From Nonomuraea candida (lineage in GTDB: Bacteria > Actinomycetota > Actinomycetes > Streptosporangiales > Streptosporangiaceae), in the NCBI RefSeq assembly GCF_000725485.1, contig NZ_JOAG01000055.1, positions 1 to 63,146 on the forward strand: DNA of 63,146 nt, written 5' to 3'. Every line of letters starts with the position of its first letter. The first letter of the stretch is position 1. The notes below the pieces were generated by a model. It saw only the letters and a list, made by a program, of their open reading frames with translations, did not search any database and was not told the origin of the DNA. The translations under genes were made by a program, and so were the position numbers. This document shows positions 8,707 to 18,636 of the stretch, piece by piece.

Positions 8707-10748
8707 TGAGGATGCGGGCCCGGTTGCTGGTGTTGCACGTGCTGGTGCTGACGCTGCTCGTCGTGCTGGCCGTGCGGCTGTGGCAGGTGCAGGTGGTGCG
8801 CGGGCACGAGTTCGTGACCCGGGCCACCGAGACCAGGACACGTGCGGTGATCGTGCCGGCCGTGCGCGGGCAGATCCTCGACTCCTCCGGCCGGCCGCTG
8901 GTGCGCAACAAGACCGCGCTCGTCGTCTCGGTGGACAGGACCCGGCTGTCGAGGATGAAGGACGGCGGCGTCAAGGTGCTGCGCAAGCTGTCGGCGGTGC
9001 TCGGCCGGCCCGTGTCCGACCTGCAGCAGCGCATCAGGCCCTGCGGGCCGGGCGTGGGCAAGCCGTGCTGGACCGGCTCGCCGTACCAACCGGTTCCGCT
9101 GGACGAGAAGGTCGACACCCGTGAGGCGCTGCAGATCCTGGAGCGGCAGGAGGAGTTCCCCGGGGTCACCGCGGAGATCCACTCGGTCAGGCAATATCCG
9201 GGCGGCAGGGCCGGGGCGCAGATGCTCGGTTACCTGCAGCCGGTCACCGAGGCGGAGCTGGAGAAGCGCGAAGGGCTGAAGGCCAGCTTCTCCGGCGTGG
9301 ACCTGGCGGGGCGCGACGGGCTCGAATACGTCTACGACGACGCGCTGCGGGGCAAGTCGGGGCTGCGCAGGGTGCAGGTCGACCGGATGGGCAAGGCGCT
9401 CGGCGTCGAGGAGCAGATCACGCCCGTGCCCGGCGACCACCTGGTGACCAGCATCGACTCGCGGGTGCAGGCCGTGACGGAGAAGGCGCTGGCGCGGGCG
9501 ATGAAGTCGGCCCCGGCGGCCGACGGTGGCGCCGCGGTCGTGCTCGACGCCCGTACGGGGCGGGTGGTGGCTCTGGCCAGCGCGCCCGGTTACGACCCGG
9601 AGATCTGGGCGGGCGGCATCTCGGCGCGCGGCTACCAGTGGCTGCTGTCGGAGAAGTCCGGCAAGCCGCTCGTGTCGCGGGCGATCAACGGGCAGTTCGC
9701 GCCCGGCTCGACGTTCAAGATCTCGTCCGTGGCGGCGATGCTGCGGGCCGGCTACCCGCTCAACGGCACCTACTCCTGCCCCGGCTCCTACGCGGTGGGC
9801 GGCCGGGCCTTCAACAACTTCCGCGGCATCGCGCTGGGCTCGCTCTCGCTGCACACGGCGCTGGTCAAGTCGTGCGACACGATCTTCTACCGGGCCGCCT
9901 ACGAGCAGTACCTCAAGGACGGCGGGCGGCATCCGAAGCGGAAGCCGAAAGAGGTGTTCGCCAACATGGCCAGGGCGTTCGGGTTCGGCCGGCCGACCGG
10001 CGTGGACCTGCCCGGCGAGTCGCCCGGCCGCATCCCCGACCGGGCCTGGAAGAAGGAGTTGTGGAACCAGACGAGCGCGACCAACTGCGAGCGGTCCCGC
10101 AAGGGCTATCCCGAGGTGAAGGACCGGGCGCGGGCGGAGTTCCTCAAGCGGCTGGCGCTGGAGAACTGCACCGAGGGCTTCCTGCTGCGGCCGGGTGACT
10201 CGGCCAACTTCTCCATCGGGCAGGGCGACGTGCTGGTCACGCCGATGCAACTGGCCAGGGCGTACATGGCGCTGGTGAGCGACGGCAAGCTGCGCAGCCC
10301 GCGCATCGGATGGGCGCAGGTGCGGCCCGACGGCAAGGTGGTCAGGACCATCCCCGTGCCGGTGGTGGGCAAGCTGCCGCTCAGCGAGAAGGAGCGCCTC
10401 TACATCAAGAACGCGCTGAGCCAGGTGGCCGCCGACGGCACCGCGGCCGGGGCCTTCGCCGGCTTCCCGATGAACAAGGTGCGGGTGGGCGGCAAGACCG
10501 GCACCGCGGAGGTGTGGGGCAAACAGGACACCTCGTGGTTCGCGTCGTTCGCGCCGACGAAGAACCCCCAGTACGTCGTGGTCGCGATGATCTCCCAGGG
10601 CGGCATGGGCGCGCAGACGGCGGCGCCGGCCGTGCGCGAGATCTACGAGGGGATCTACGGCATCAAGCGCAAGCCCGCCGTGCCCGGCGGGCGGCTGACG
10701 ACACGGCTGCCCACGTTCGCGCCCGACGGATTGGTGGCCGGGGGATGA
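8703..10748 (+). CDS. mrdA: Penicillin-binding protein 2 (peptidoglycan D,D-transpeptidase)
   Basis: 681 residues from the ATG at 8703 (a second ATG follows directly). One N-terminal membrane anchor (about 8-28), a PBP dimerisation domain (about 50-240) and a transpeptidase domain. Active-site motifs are S336-T-F-K339, S390-C-D392 (the SxN position) and K598-T-G600 in GGKTGTAE. It cross-links wall peptides outside the membrane and works with the RodA polymerase encoded next, which it overlaps by 4 bp. Aspartate in place of asparagine in the SxN motif is common in PBP2 proteins. Confidence 0.97.
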   Translation: MMRMRARLLVLHVLVLTLLVVLAVRLWQVQVVRGHEFVTRATETRTRAVIVPAVRGQILDSSGRPLVRNKTALVVSVDRTRLSRMKDGGVKVLRKLSAVLGRPVSDLQQRIRPCGPGVGKPCWTGSPYQPVPLDEKVDTREALQILERQEEFPGVTAEIHSVRQYPGGRAGAQMLGYLQPVTEAELEKREGLKASFSGVDLAGRDGLEYVYDDALRGKSGLRRVQVDRMGKALGVEEQITPVPGDHLVTSIDSRVQAVTEKALARAMKSAPAADGGAAVVLDARTGRVVALASAPGYDPEIWAGGISARGYQWLLSEKSGKPLVSRAINGQFAPGSTFKISSVAAMLRAGYPLNGTYSCPGSYAVGGRAFNNFRGIALGSLSLHTALVKSCDTIFYRAAYEQYLKDGGRHPKRKPKEVFANMARAFGFGRPTGVDLPGESPGRIPDRAWKKELWNQTSATNCERSRKGYPEVKDRARAEFLKRLALENCTEGFLLRPGDSANFSIGQGDVLVTPMQLARAYMALVSDGKLRSPRIGWAQVRPDGKVVRTIPVPVVGKLPLSEKERLYIKNALSQVAADGTAAGAFAGFPMNKVRVGGKTGTAEVWGKQDTSWFASFAPTKNPQYVVVAMISQGGMGAQTAAPAVREIYEGIYGIKRKPAVPGGRLTTRLPTFAPDGLVAGG

Positions 10749-11911
10749 GCACGCGGACGATCGCCATGCGGCGTCCCTCGCTGCTGCGGCGCATCGCCGG
10801 GGAGGACTCCACCGTGCGGCGGCTCGACGGCGTGATGCTGGTCGCGGTGGCCGGGCTGTGCGTGATCGGCACCCTGCTCGTGTGGTCCTCCACCAGGACC
10901 TGGGCGCCCGGCTCGACGGGGCTGGTGAAGAAGCACCTGCTCAACGAGACCATCGGCGCGGTGATGTGCGGGCTGGTGGCCATGGTCGACCACCGGGCCA
11001 TGCGGGCGTACGCGCCCCTGGTGTTCCTGGTGTCGCTGGTGGGGCTCGGGCTGGTGATCACGCCGCTGGGGGCGACGATCAACGGGTCGCACTCGTGGAT
11101 CCTGCTCGGCGGGGGGTTCGCGGTGCAGCCGTCCGAGTTCGCCAAGGTCGGGCTGCTGCTGATCATCGCGATGCTGCTGGCCCAGCCGGCCGAGGGCACC
11201 GATCGGCCGCGCGGGCTCGACGTGGCGCTGGCGCTGCTCGCCGCCGCGATCACGATGGGGCTGGTGATGCTCCAGCCCGACCTGGGCACGGCGATGGTGC
11301 TGGCGGTGATCACCGCCGCGGGGCTGATCATCGGGGGTGTGCGCAAGCGGCTGATCGCGCTGCTGACGCTGATCGCGGGCCTCGGGGTGTTCGCGGTGTT
11401 CTACTTCCAGATGCTGGAGCCGTACCAGGTGGCGCGGTTCACCGCGTTCGTAGATCCGAGCGTGGACCCGCGAGGGGTGGGCTACAACAGCACCCAGTCG
11501 ATGATCGCCATCGGTTCGGGGCAGTTGCTGGGCAAGGGGCTGCTCGAGGGCGGGCAGACGACCGGGCGGTTCGTGCCGGAGCAGCACACCGACTTCATCT
11601 TCACAGTGGCGGGGGAGGAGTTCGGGTTCCTCGGGTCGGTCACGGTGGTGCTGCTGCTCGGGGTGGTGCTGCTGCGCGGGCTGAAGATCGCCAGGCAGTG
11701 CGAGGACAGGTTCGGGACGCTGGTGGCGGGCTCGATCGTGTGCTGGTTCGCGTTCCAGACGTTCATCAATGTGGGGATGACGATCGGGATCATGCCGATC
11801 ACCGGGCTGCCGCTGCCGTTCGTGTCATATGGGGGCACCGCCACGTTCGCGAATCTCATCGCGGTCGGGTTGTTGCAGGCCATCAAGATGCGAAGACAGG
11901 CCTTCAGTTAG
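10745..11911 (+). CDS. rodA: SEDS peptidoglycan glycosyltransferase RodA
   Basis: 388 residues, ATG overlapping the PBP2 stop. Ten hydrophobic segments with SEDS hallmarks: NGSHSWILLGG near residue 115, QPSEFAKV near 130, LQPDLGTAMV (the conserved Asp region) near 180, GRFVPEQHTDFIF near 280 and LPFVSYGGTA near 360. It polymerises lipid II into glycan strands together with PBP2. It is the last gene of the mre cluster; the 175 bp that follow hold no clear hairpin. Confidence 0.97.
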   Translation: MSTRTIAMRRPSLLRRIAGEDSTVRRLDGVMLVAVAGLCVIGTLLVWSSTRTWAPGSTGLVKKHLLNETIGAVMCGLVAMVDHRAMRAYAPLVFLVSLVGLGLVITPLGATINGSHSWILLGGGFAVQPSEFAKVGLLLIIAMLLAQPAEGTDRPRGLDVALALLAAAITMGLVMLQPDLGTAMVLAVITAAGLIIGGVRKRLIALLTLIAGLGVFAVFYFQMLEPYQVARFTAFVDPSVDPRGVGYNSTQSMIAIGSGQLLGKGLLEGGQTTGRFVPEQHTDFIFTVAGEEFGFLGSVTVVLLLGVVLLRGLKIARQCEDRFGTLVAGSIVCWFAFQTFINVGMTIGIMPITGLPLPFVSYGGTATFANLIAVGLLQAIKMRRQAFS

Positions 11912-12086
11912 CCGTGCGTCCTCAGGGCTCTGGCGGTGCGTGCTTCCCGCTGCCCGTGGACCACCCGCACGACCTCGCCGGGTGTCGTCGCCGCCGAGCT
12001 GACGTGTCACGAAAGGCGGTTCTCGGCGGAAATGACGCTGACATCCCCGGACCTGCCACTGTCTGATCGCCGCTACCCTTGAGGGT

Positions 12087-13997
12087 ATGTCTGTCGAGTC
12101 GATTTTCCACCGCCTGGAAGCGCTGCTGCCGAAGGTGCAGAAGCCCATCCAGTACGTCGGGGGTGAGCTCAACTCGACCGTCAAGGAGTGGGACTCGGCC
12201 GACGTGCGGTGGGCGTTGATGTATCCGGACGCCTACGAGGTCGGCCTGCCCAACCAGGGCGTGGCGATCCTCTACGAGATCCTCAACGAGCTCCCCCGCA
12301 CCCTGGCCGAGCGCACCTACGCGGTCTGGCCGGATCTCGAGGCGCTCATGCGGGCCGAGGGCGTGCCGCAGTTCACCGTCGACGCGCACCGGCCGGTGCG
12401 CGCCTTCGACGTGCTCGGCGTGTCGTTCTCGACCGAGCTCGGCTACACCAACATGCTGACCGCGCTCGACCTGGCCGGCATCCCGCTGCCGGCCGTCGAC
12501 CGCGGCGAGGACGACCCGATCGTGCTCGCGGGCGGCCACGCGGCCTTCAACCCCGAGCCCATCGCCGACTTCCTCGACGCGGCCGTGCTCGGCGACGGGG
12601 AGCAGATCTCCATCGCCATCACCGAGGTCATCCGCGAGTGGAAGGCCGAGGGCAGACCGGGCGGGCGTGACGAGCTGCTCATGCGGCTCGCCGAGTCCGG
12701 CGGGGTCTACGTGCCCAAGTTCTACGACGTCGAATACCACCCCGACGGTCGCATCAAGCGCGTCGCGCCCAACCGGGCCGACGTGCCGTGGCGGGTGCAC
12801 AAGCACACCGTGATGGACCTCGACGAGTGGCCCTATCCGAAGAAGCCGCTGGTGCCGCTGGCCGAGACGGTGCACGAGCGGTTCAGCGTGGAGATCTTCC
12901 GCGGCTGCACGCGCGGGTGCCGGTTCTGCCAGGCGGGCATGATCACGCGTCCGGTGCGCGAGCGGTCCATCACCACCATCGGGGCGATGGTCGACAACGG
13001 CATCAAGGAGTCCGGCTTCAACGAGGTCGGCCTGCTGTCGCTGTCGTCCGCCGACCACTCCGAGATCGCCGACGTGGCCAAGGGGCTGGCCGACCGCTAC
13101 GAGGGCACCAACACCTCGCTGTCGCTCCCCTCGACCAGGGTCGACGCGTTCAACATCGACCTGGCCAACGAGTTCTCCAGGAACGGCAGGCGCTCGGGCC
13201 TGACGTTCGCGCCCGAGGGCGGCTCCGAGCGCATGCGCAAGGTGATCAACAAGATGGTCACCGAGGAAGATCTGATCCGCACCGTCACCACCGCCTATTC
13301 GCAGGGGTGGCGGCAGGTCAAGCTCTACTTCATGTGCGGGCTGCCCACCGAGCAGGACGAAGACGTCCTCGGCATCGCCGACCTGGCCAAGAAGGTCATC
13401 CAGGCGGGCCGGGAGGCGACCGGCAGCCGCGACATCCGCTGCACGGTCTCCATCGGCGGCTTCGTGCCCAAGCCGCACACCCCGTTCCAGTGGGCCGGGC
13501 AGGCCGACCACGAGACCGTCGACCGGCGGCTCAAGGCGCTGCGCGACTCGCTCAGAGGCGACAAGCAATACGGCCGGGCCATCGGCTTCCGCTACCACGA
13601 CGGCAAGCCGTCCATCGTGGAGGGCCTGCTGTCGCGGGGCGACCGCAGGGTCGGCGCCGTGATCAGGGCCGTCTGGGAGGACGGCGGCCGGTTCGACGGC
13701 TGGAGCGAGCACTTCTCCTACGAGCGCTGGATGTCGGCGGCCGAGAAGGCGGGCATCGACGTCGACTGGTACACCACGCGCGAGCGCGAGGAGAACGAAG
13801 TCCTCCCGTGGGACCACCTCGACGCCGGGCTCGACCGCGAATGGTTGTGGCAGGACTGGCAGGAGGCCGTCTCCGGCGGCGAGGTCGAGGACTGCCGCTG
13901 GACGCCGTGCTACGACTGCGGCGTCTGCCCGACCATGGGCACCGAGATCCAGATAGGCCCGACGGGGCGGAAACTCCTTCCTCTTACGGTGGTCTAG
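12087..13997 (+). CDS. B12-binding-type radical SAM protein (TIGR03960 family)
   Basis: 636 residues; ATG preceded by TTGAGGG. An N-terminal domain (about 1-190) resembling B12-binding folds precedes a radical SAM core with the cluster motif C274-TRG-C278-RF-C281. Further cysteines near the C-terminus (CRWTPCYDCGVCP, about 607-619) may hold a second Fe-S cluster. The TIGR03960 family has no established reaction that I know of. In many bacteria it sits directly before a DUF2344/TIGR03936 partner and ribonuclease E/G, exactly as here, which suggests a role in RNA or ribosome modification (inference). Confidence 0.9.
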   Translation: MSVESIFHRLEALLPKVQKPIQYVGGELNSTVKEWDSADVRWALMYPDAYEVGLPNQGVAILYEILNELPRTLAERTYAVWPDLEALMRAEGVPQFTVDAHRPVRAFDVLGVSFSTELGYTNMLTALDLAGIPLPAVDRGEDDPIVLAGGHAAFNPEPIADFLDAAVLGDGEQISIAITEVIREWKAEGRPGGRDELLMRLAESGGVYVPKFYDVEYHPDGRIKRVAPNRADVPWRVHKHTVMDLDEWPYPKKPLVPLAETVHERFSVEIFRGCTRGCRFCQAGMITRPVRERSITTIGAMVDNGIKESGFNEVGLLSLSSADHSEIADVAKGLADRYEGTNTSLSLPSTRVDAFNIDLANEFSRNGRRSGLTFAPEGGSERMRKVINKMVTEEDLIRTVTTAYSQGWRQVKLYFMCGLPTEQDEDVLGIADLAKKVIQAGREATGSRDIRCTVSIGGFVPKPHTPFQWAGQADHETVDRRLKALRDSLRGDKQYGRAIGFRYHDGKPSIVEGLLSRGDRRVGAVIRAVWEDGGRFDGWSEHFSYERWMSAAEKAGIDVDWYTTREREENEVLPWDHLDAGLDREWLWQDWQEAVSGGEVEDCRWTPCYDCGVCPTMGTEIQIGPTGRKLLPLTVV

Positions 13998-14135
13998 CGC
14001 GCTCAGTGGGCGAGCCGTGTCTCGGCGTACACGTACATACGCCGGAGCGGCTTATCCTGAGACGAAGGAACTCTTACAAGGGAAGGACGACAAGCTCTGA
14101 AACCTGTTCCCGAAGGGCCTCCGCCCGCGCCCACG

Positions 14136-14903
14136 GTGCAACGCCTGCGTGTGCGTTACGCCAAGCGCGGCCGCCTGCGCTTCACCAGCCACCGCGACAT
14201 CTCGCGAGCCGTCGAGAGGGCGGTTCGCCGTGCCGGCATTCCGGTGGCCTACAGCGCGGGCTTCTCGCCCCACCCGAAGATCTCCTACGCGGGCGCGGCG
14301 CCGACCGGCGTCGCGAGCGAAGCCGAATACCTCGAGATCGGTGTCACCACGCCGTGCGATCCCGCCCGGGTCAGACAGGACCTGGACGAGTCGTTGCCGC
14401 TTGGGCTCGATGTGCTCGACGTTGTGGAGGCGGGTCCCGGAGGGCTGGCCGACCGCTTGGAGGTCTCCGACTGGGAGGTGCGGCTGCCCGGTGCCGATCG
14501 CGAGCTCGCCGAGGTGGCGGTGGAGAAGTTTCTCGCGGCAGGCACGGTGGAAGTCGAGCGCCTGACCAAGAAGGGCCCGCGCCGCTTCGACGCGCGGCAG
14601 GCCGTCCTGGGGCTCACGGTGTCCGAGGGAACAGACAGAACCGCAGCTCAGGTGCAGGGAGGGCCGTGTGTCATACTGCGCATGGTTGTTCGGCACCTTA
14701 CGCCTGCCGTTCGACCCGACGATGTGCTCACAGGGCTGCGCCTTGTGGCCGACTTCGCGCCGCCGGTTCCCCCCGAGGTGACCAGGCTGGCGCAGGGGCC
14801 GCTCGACGCGAGCACCGGTGCGCTTGCCGACCCGCTCGACCTGGACCGCGAAACCACGCGCGGCGGCGAGGCGGGACCGGCGGGTGAGCACGTCGCCGGT
14901 TAA
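14136..14903 (+). CDS. DUF2344 / TIGR03936 family protein, partner of the radical SAM protein
   Basis: 255 residues from a GTG at 14136, where similarity to the family begins (QRLRVRYAKRGRLRFTSHRD). That GTG has no ribosome-binding site. An in-frame CTG at 14097 has AGGGAAGGA about 9 bp upstream and would add 13 residues (KPVPEGPPPAPT), so the true start may be CTG. The conserved N-terminal half (SAGFSPHPKISYA) is intact. The function is unknown; it co-occurs with the TIGR03960 radical SAM protein, and the two probably act together. RNase E/G follows after 144 bp. Confidence 0.85.
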   Translation: MQRLRVRYAKRGRLRFTSHRDISRAVERAVRRAGIPVAYSAGFSPHPKISYAGAAPTGVASEAEYLEIGVTTPCDPARVRQDLDESLPLGLDVLDVVEAGPGGLADRLEVSDWEVRLPGADRELAEVAVEKFLAAGTVEVERLTKKGPRRFDARQAVLGLTVSEGTDRTAAQVQGGPCVILRMVVRHLTPAVRPDDVLTGLRLVADFAPPVPPEVTRLAQGPLDASTGALADPLDLDRETTRGGEAGPAGEHVAG

Positions 14904-15047
14904 GGAGGTGTCCGGCACGAGCCGGGCACGACCGCTGACAGGACTTGGCGTCGGCGCTTTCTTTGCGGGAGCGCCGGCGGACAACGAGACACGAGGGCTC
15001 CTGCGCGGCGCGGCGACGCGCCCGGGAGCTGACGGGAGAGCGCCCGC

Positions 15048-18000
15048 ATGCTCGACAACGAGCCCAACGCCGGGGCCACTGGCCCTGACGGGGAGACAAT
15101 TGAACAGCCCGAGGTGACCAGGCGTCGCCGCTCCGCCAGCCGCCCCGCGGGTCCTCCGCCGGAGTTGCCGGAGGAGCCTGCCGCAGTCCCGGTGACCGTG
15201 GCGGCCGCGCAGGCCGCGCCGCAGGTGGCCGAGGTGCAGCCGGTGCAGCGGACCGCGGCCCAGCGCGCCGCGGGTGAGCCCGCGCCCGAGCTGGAAGAGG
15301 GCAGCCCGGCCGAGGCCGCCATGGCCGAGGCCGTCGCCGAGACGGCGGCGGAGAAGCCGAAGCGCGCCACGAGGACCCGGTCCACCGCCACGACGACGCG
15401 GCGGCGTACGACGAAGAAGGCCGCCGAGGCGCAGGAAGCCGCGGGAGCGCTCCCGGAGGGCACGGCCGCCGAGGCCGGCGCCACGGGAGCCGAGCCCGTC
15501 ACCGGCCCGGTCGAGCCGGCGCAGACCGTCTCGGGGACCGCCGAGCCCGCCCAGCCCGTCACCGGGCCGGTCGAGCCCGCCGCGACCGCGCAGCCCGTCA
15601 CGGGGCCGGCGGAGCCGGGCGCCGAGGCCGCGCAGCCCGTCACCGGGCCTGCCGAGCCGGGCGCCGAGGCCGCGGAGGTCGTGGAGGCGCCGGTGAAGCG
15701 GCGCAGGACGCGTAAGAAGGCAGAGGAGGCCCCGGCGCCGGTCGCCGAGGTGCGCTCCGTCGAGGACTCCGCGGCCCGGGCCGGTGCGCCCGTGGCCGTT
15801 CCGGCCGAGGGCGCCGAAGTGGCGGCGCCCTCCGGCGGTGGTGAGGCGGCCGCGCCGTTCGGTGATGAGACCGGTATCGCGACCGAGCCCGCCGCCCGCC
15901 GTACGACGCGCCGCCGGGTTCGTGGCGCCGCCGCGGACGCGGTGACGCAGGCAGGACAGGACGACGCCGCCGCGCAGGCCGGCGAGGCTCCGGTCACCCG
16001 GAGCCGTAAGACTCGGGCGCGGGGCGGCGAGGCTCCGGCCGCGCAGGCCGGTGAGACTCCGGCCGCACAGACCGGCGACGCCCTGGCCGGGCCGGTCGGC
16101 GGGACTCCGGCCGGATCGGCCGAGGAGGCCCCGGCGCGGGCCAGTGAGGTGCCGGCGGCAGCCGGTGCGGGAACGGTCACGGCCGGTGTCGCGGCCGGCG
16201 ACGAGGGTGTCGGCGAAGGTGTCGGCGAGGACGTCGGCGAGGACGCGATCGGGTCCGAGGACCTCGGCGTCGATGAGGACATTCTGGAGATCCTGCCCGA
16301 GGACGAGCCGCTCGACGACGAGCCCGCCGGCGAGGACCTCGACGAGGAGAACGACCGGCCGAGCCTGCTCGCCGACCCGTTCGGGCTGTCCGCGCGCAGG
16401 CAGAGCGAGCCGGGCACCGCGTTCCAGCGGCCCGCCGCCATCTTCGCGCCGCTGTTCCAGGCGCCCGACCCCAGCCAGGCCAAGCCCGCCGCCGTGCGCA
16501 GGGCCGAGCCGCTGCCCGTCGCCGAGCCCGAGGAGGCCGAGGAGGCGGAGGAGCCGGTCGACGAGACGGTGAGCGAGGACGAGAGCGACCTCGACACCTC
16601 CGACGAGCAGGAAGAGGAGGGCGGCGGCCGGCGTCGCCGCCGTCGCAGGGGCGGCAGGGGCCGTGGCAAGGCCCGCGAGCGCGACGAGTCCGACGAGGGC
16701 GAGGAGTCCGAGGACGAGGGCGACGAGGAGCAGGCGGAGGAGGGCCAGGAAGAGGAGGTCTCCTCTTCGCGCCGCCGTCGCCGCCGCCGTCGCCGGGGCA
16801 CCGAGGAGGGCACCGAGCCGGCCGGCGACGACCCGCCGAACACGGTGGTGCGCATCCGCGCGCCGCGCTCCGGCCGTACGACGGCGCTCGACACCGCCTC
16901 CGACGGCGTGCAGAGCGTGCGCGGTTCGACCCGCCTGGAGGCCAAGAAGCAGCGCCGCCGTGAGGGGCGCGAGCTGGGCCGCAGGCGTCCGCCGATCATC
17001 ACCGAGTCGGAGTTCCTGGCCCGCCGCGAGTCGGTGGACCGGATGATGGTGGTGCGCCGCCAGGGCGACCGCACGCAGATCGCGGTGCTGGAGGACGGCG
17101 TGCTCGTCGAGCACTACGTCAACCGCGAGGCCAGCCAGTCCTACGTCGGCAACGTCTACCTCGGCAAGGTGCAGAACGTGCTGCCCTCCATGGAGGCGGC
17201 GTTCGTGGACATCGGCAAGGGCCGGAACGCGGTCCTGTACGCCGGCGAGGTGAACTTCGACACCGTCGGCATGGAGGGCCAGCCCAAGCGCATCGAGTCG
17301 GCGCTGAAGTCGGGCCAGTCGGTGCTCGTGCAGGTCACGAAGGACCCGATCGGCCACAAGGGCGCCCGGCTCACCTCGCAGATCAGCCTGCCGGGGCGTT
17401 ACCTCGTGTACGTGCCTGACGGGTCGATGACCGGCATCAGCCGCAAGCTGCCCGACAAGGAGCGCACGCGCCTCAAGAGCATCCTGAAGAAGGTCATGCC
17501 GGAGAACGCGGGCGTGATCGTGCGTACGGCGGCCGAGGGCGCCTCCGAGGAGGAGCTGGCCCGCGACGTGGCCCGGCTGTCGGCCCAGTGGGAGAACATC
17601 CAGAAGAAGGCCAAGTCGGCCAGCCCGCCCGAGCTGCTGTCCGCCGAGCCCGACCTGACCATCCGGGTCGTGCGCGACGTGTTCAACGAGGACTTCACCA
17701 ACCTGGTCGTGCAGGGCGACGACGCCTGGGACACGGTGGACGAGTACGTCAAGTACGTCGCCCCGCACCTGGCGGAGCGCCTGTCCAAGTGGGACGGCGA
17801 GCAGGGTGACGTGTTCGAGTCGTACCGGATCGACGAGCAGCTCGCCAAGGCGCTGGAGCGCAAGGTGTGGCTGCCGAGCGGCGGCTCGCTGGTGATCGAC
17901 CGTACCGAGGCGATGACCGTCGTCGACGTCAACACCGGCAAGTTCACCGGCCAGGGCGGCAACCTGGAGGAGACGGTCACCAGGAACAACCTGGAGGCGG

Positions 18001-18482
18001 CCGAGGAGATCGTCCGTCAGCTCAGGCTGCGGGACATCGGCGGCATCATCGTCATCGACTTCATCGACATGGTGCTGGAGTCCAACCGCGACCTCGTGCT
18101 GCGGCGGCTGCTGGAGTGCCTGGCGCGCGACAGGACGAAGCACCAGGTGGCCGAGGTCACCTCGCTGGGGCTGGTCCAGATGACGCGTAAGCGGGTCGGT
18201 CAGGGCCTCCTGGAGGCGTTCTCGACGCCGTGCGAGTGCTGCAACGGGCGCGGTCTGCTGGTCTCCACGGAGCCGGTGGAGAGCAAGCCCGAGCCGCGCG
18301 GCACGCAGGGCAAGATGGCGGTCGAGAAGGCGGTCTCCGACAAGGTTTCCGCGGCCAAGGACTCCGCCGGGCGTGATACCGTGACCGGTGCGCTGGAAGA
18401 CGTCCCGGCCGAGGACGACCAGGCAAGCCAGACTTCCGGCAGAGGGCGGCGACGCTCCCGCCGAGCCAAGTCGGCCGAGTAG
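15048..18482 (+). CDS. rne: Ribonuclease E/G family endoribonuclease with long N-terminal extension
   Basis: 1144 residues; ATG preceded by GGGAGAG. The catalytic part is at the C-terminal end: S1 RNA-binding domain about 697-790, the catalytic DNase-I-like region with VVDVNTGKF (about 955-965) and GGIIVIDFIDM (about 998-1008), and the Zn-link CECCNGRG near 1062. It cleaves single-stranded RNA in rRNA maturation and mRNA decay. The first 640 residues are disordered: Ala/Pro/Glu-rich with imperfect PVTGPAEPGAEA repeats (about 145-210), then acidic stretches and two Arg-rich blocks (about 525-550 and 575-590) that may bind RNA. In actinobacteria the disordered region sits N-terminally, unlike E. 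coli RNase E. Confidence 0.96.
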   Translation: MLDNEPNAGATGPDGETIEQPEVTRRRRSASRPAGPPPELPEEPAAVPVTVAAAQAAPQVAEVQPVQRTAAQRAAGEPAPELEEGSPAEAAMAEAVAETAAEKPKRATRTRSTATTTRRRTTKKAAEAQEAAGALPEGTAAEAGATGAEPVTGPVEPAQTVSGTAEPAQPVTGPVEPAATAQPVTGPAEPGAEAAQPVTGPAEPGAEAAEVVEAPVKRRRTRKKAEEAPAPVAEVRSVEDSAARAGAPVAVPAEGAEVAAPSGGGEAAAPFGDETGIATEPAARRTTRRRVRGAAADAVTQAGQDDAAAQAGEAPVTRSRKTRARGGEAPAAQAGETPAAQTGDALAGPVGGTPAGSAEEAPARASEVPAAAGAGTVTAGVAAGDEGVGEGVGEDVGEDAIGSEDLGVDEDILEILPEDEPLDDEPAGEDLDEENDRPSLLADPFGLSARRQSEPGTAFQRPAAIFAPLFQAPDPSQAKPAAVRRAEPLPVAEPEEAEEAEEPVDETVSEDESDLDTSDEQEEEGGGRRRRRRRGGRGRGKARERDESDEGEESEDEGDEEQAEEGQEEEVSSSRRRRRRRRRGTEEGTEPAGDDPPNTVVRIRAPRSGRTTALDTASDGVQSVRGSTRLEAKKQRRREGRELGRRRPPIITESEFLARRESVDRMMVVRRQGDRTQIAVLEDGVLVEHYVNREASQSYVGNVYLGKVQNVLPSMEAAFVDIGKGRNAVLYAGEVNFDTVGMEGQPKRIESALKSGQSVLVQVTKDPIGHKGARLTSQISLPGRYLVYVPDGSMTGISRKLPDKERTRLKSILKKVMPENAGVIVRTAAEGASEEELARDVARLSAQWENIQKKAKSASPPELLSAEPDLTIRVVRDVFNEDFTNLVVQGDDAWDTVDEYVKYVAPHLAERLSKWDGEQGDVFESYRIDEQLAKALERKVWLPSGGSLVIDRTEAMTVVDVNTGKFTGQGGNLEETVTRNNLEAAEEIVRQLRLRDIGGIIVIDFIDMVLESNRDLVLRRLLECLARDRTKHQVAEVTSLGLVQMTRKRVGQGLLEAFSTPCECCNGRGLLVSTEPVESKPEPRGTQGKMAVEKAVSDKVSAAKDSAGRDTVTGALEDVPAEDDQASQTSGRGRRRSRRAKSAE

Positions 18483-18636
18483 CCGCTCGGCGGACTTCCG
18501 ACGATCCGTCCGGTTCGCCTAGGGCACCGTTAATCCGGTACCCTGGTGAATCGGTGCGTCAGGTGACGTGCCCTGTTGGCGCGCTTACTCGGTTCGTCGG
18601 TTTGAGACAGGCCGAATGACAGGCGCAGCATTCGGC

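Noticed and set aside
14052..18143. 1363-residue minus-strand open frame across DUF2344 and RNase E
   Set aside because: Antisense shadow of real genes in high-GC DNA; Arg/Leu/His-rich low-complexity product, no ribosome-binding site and no recognisable domain.
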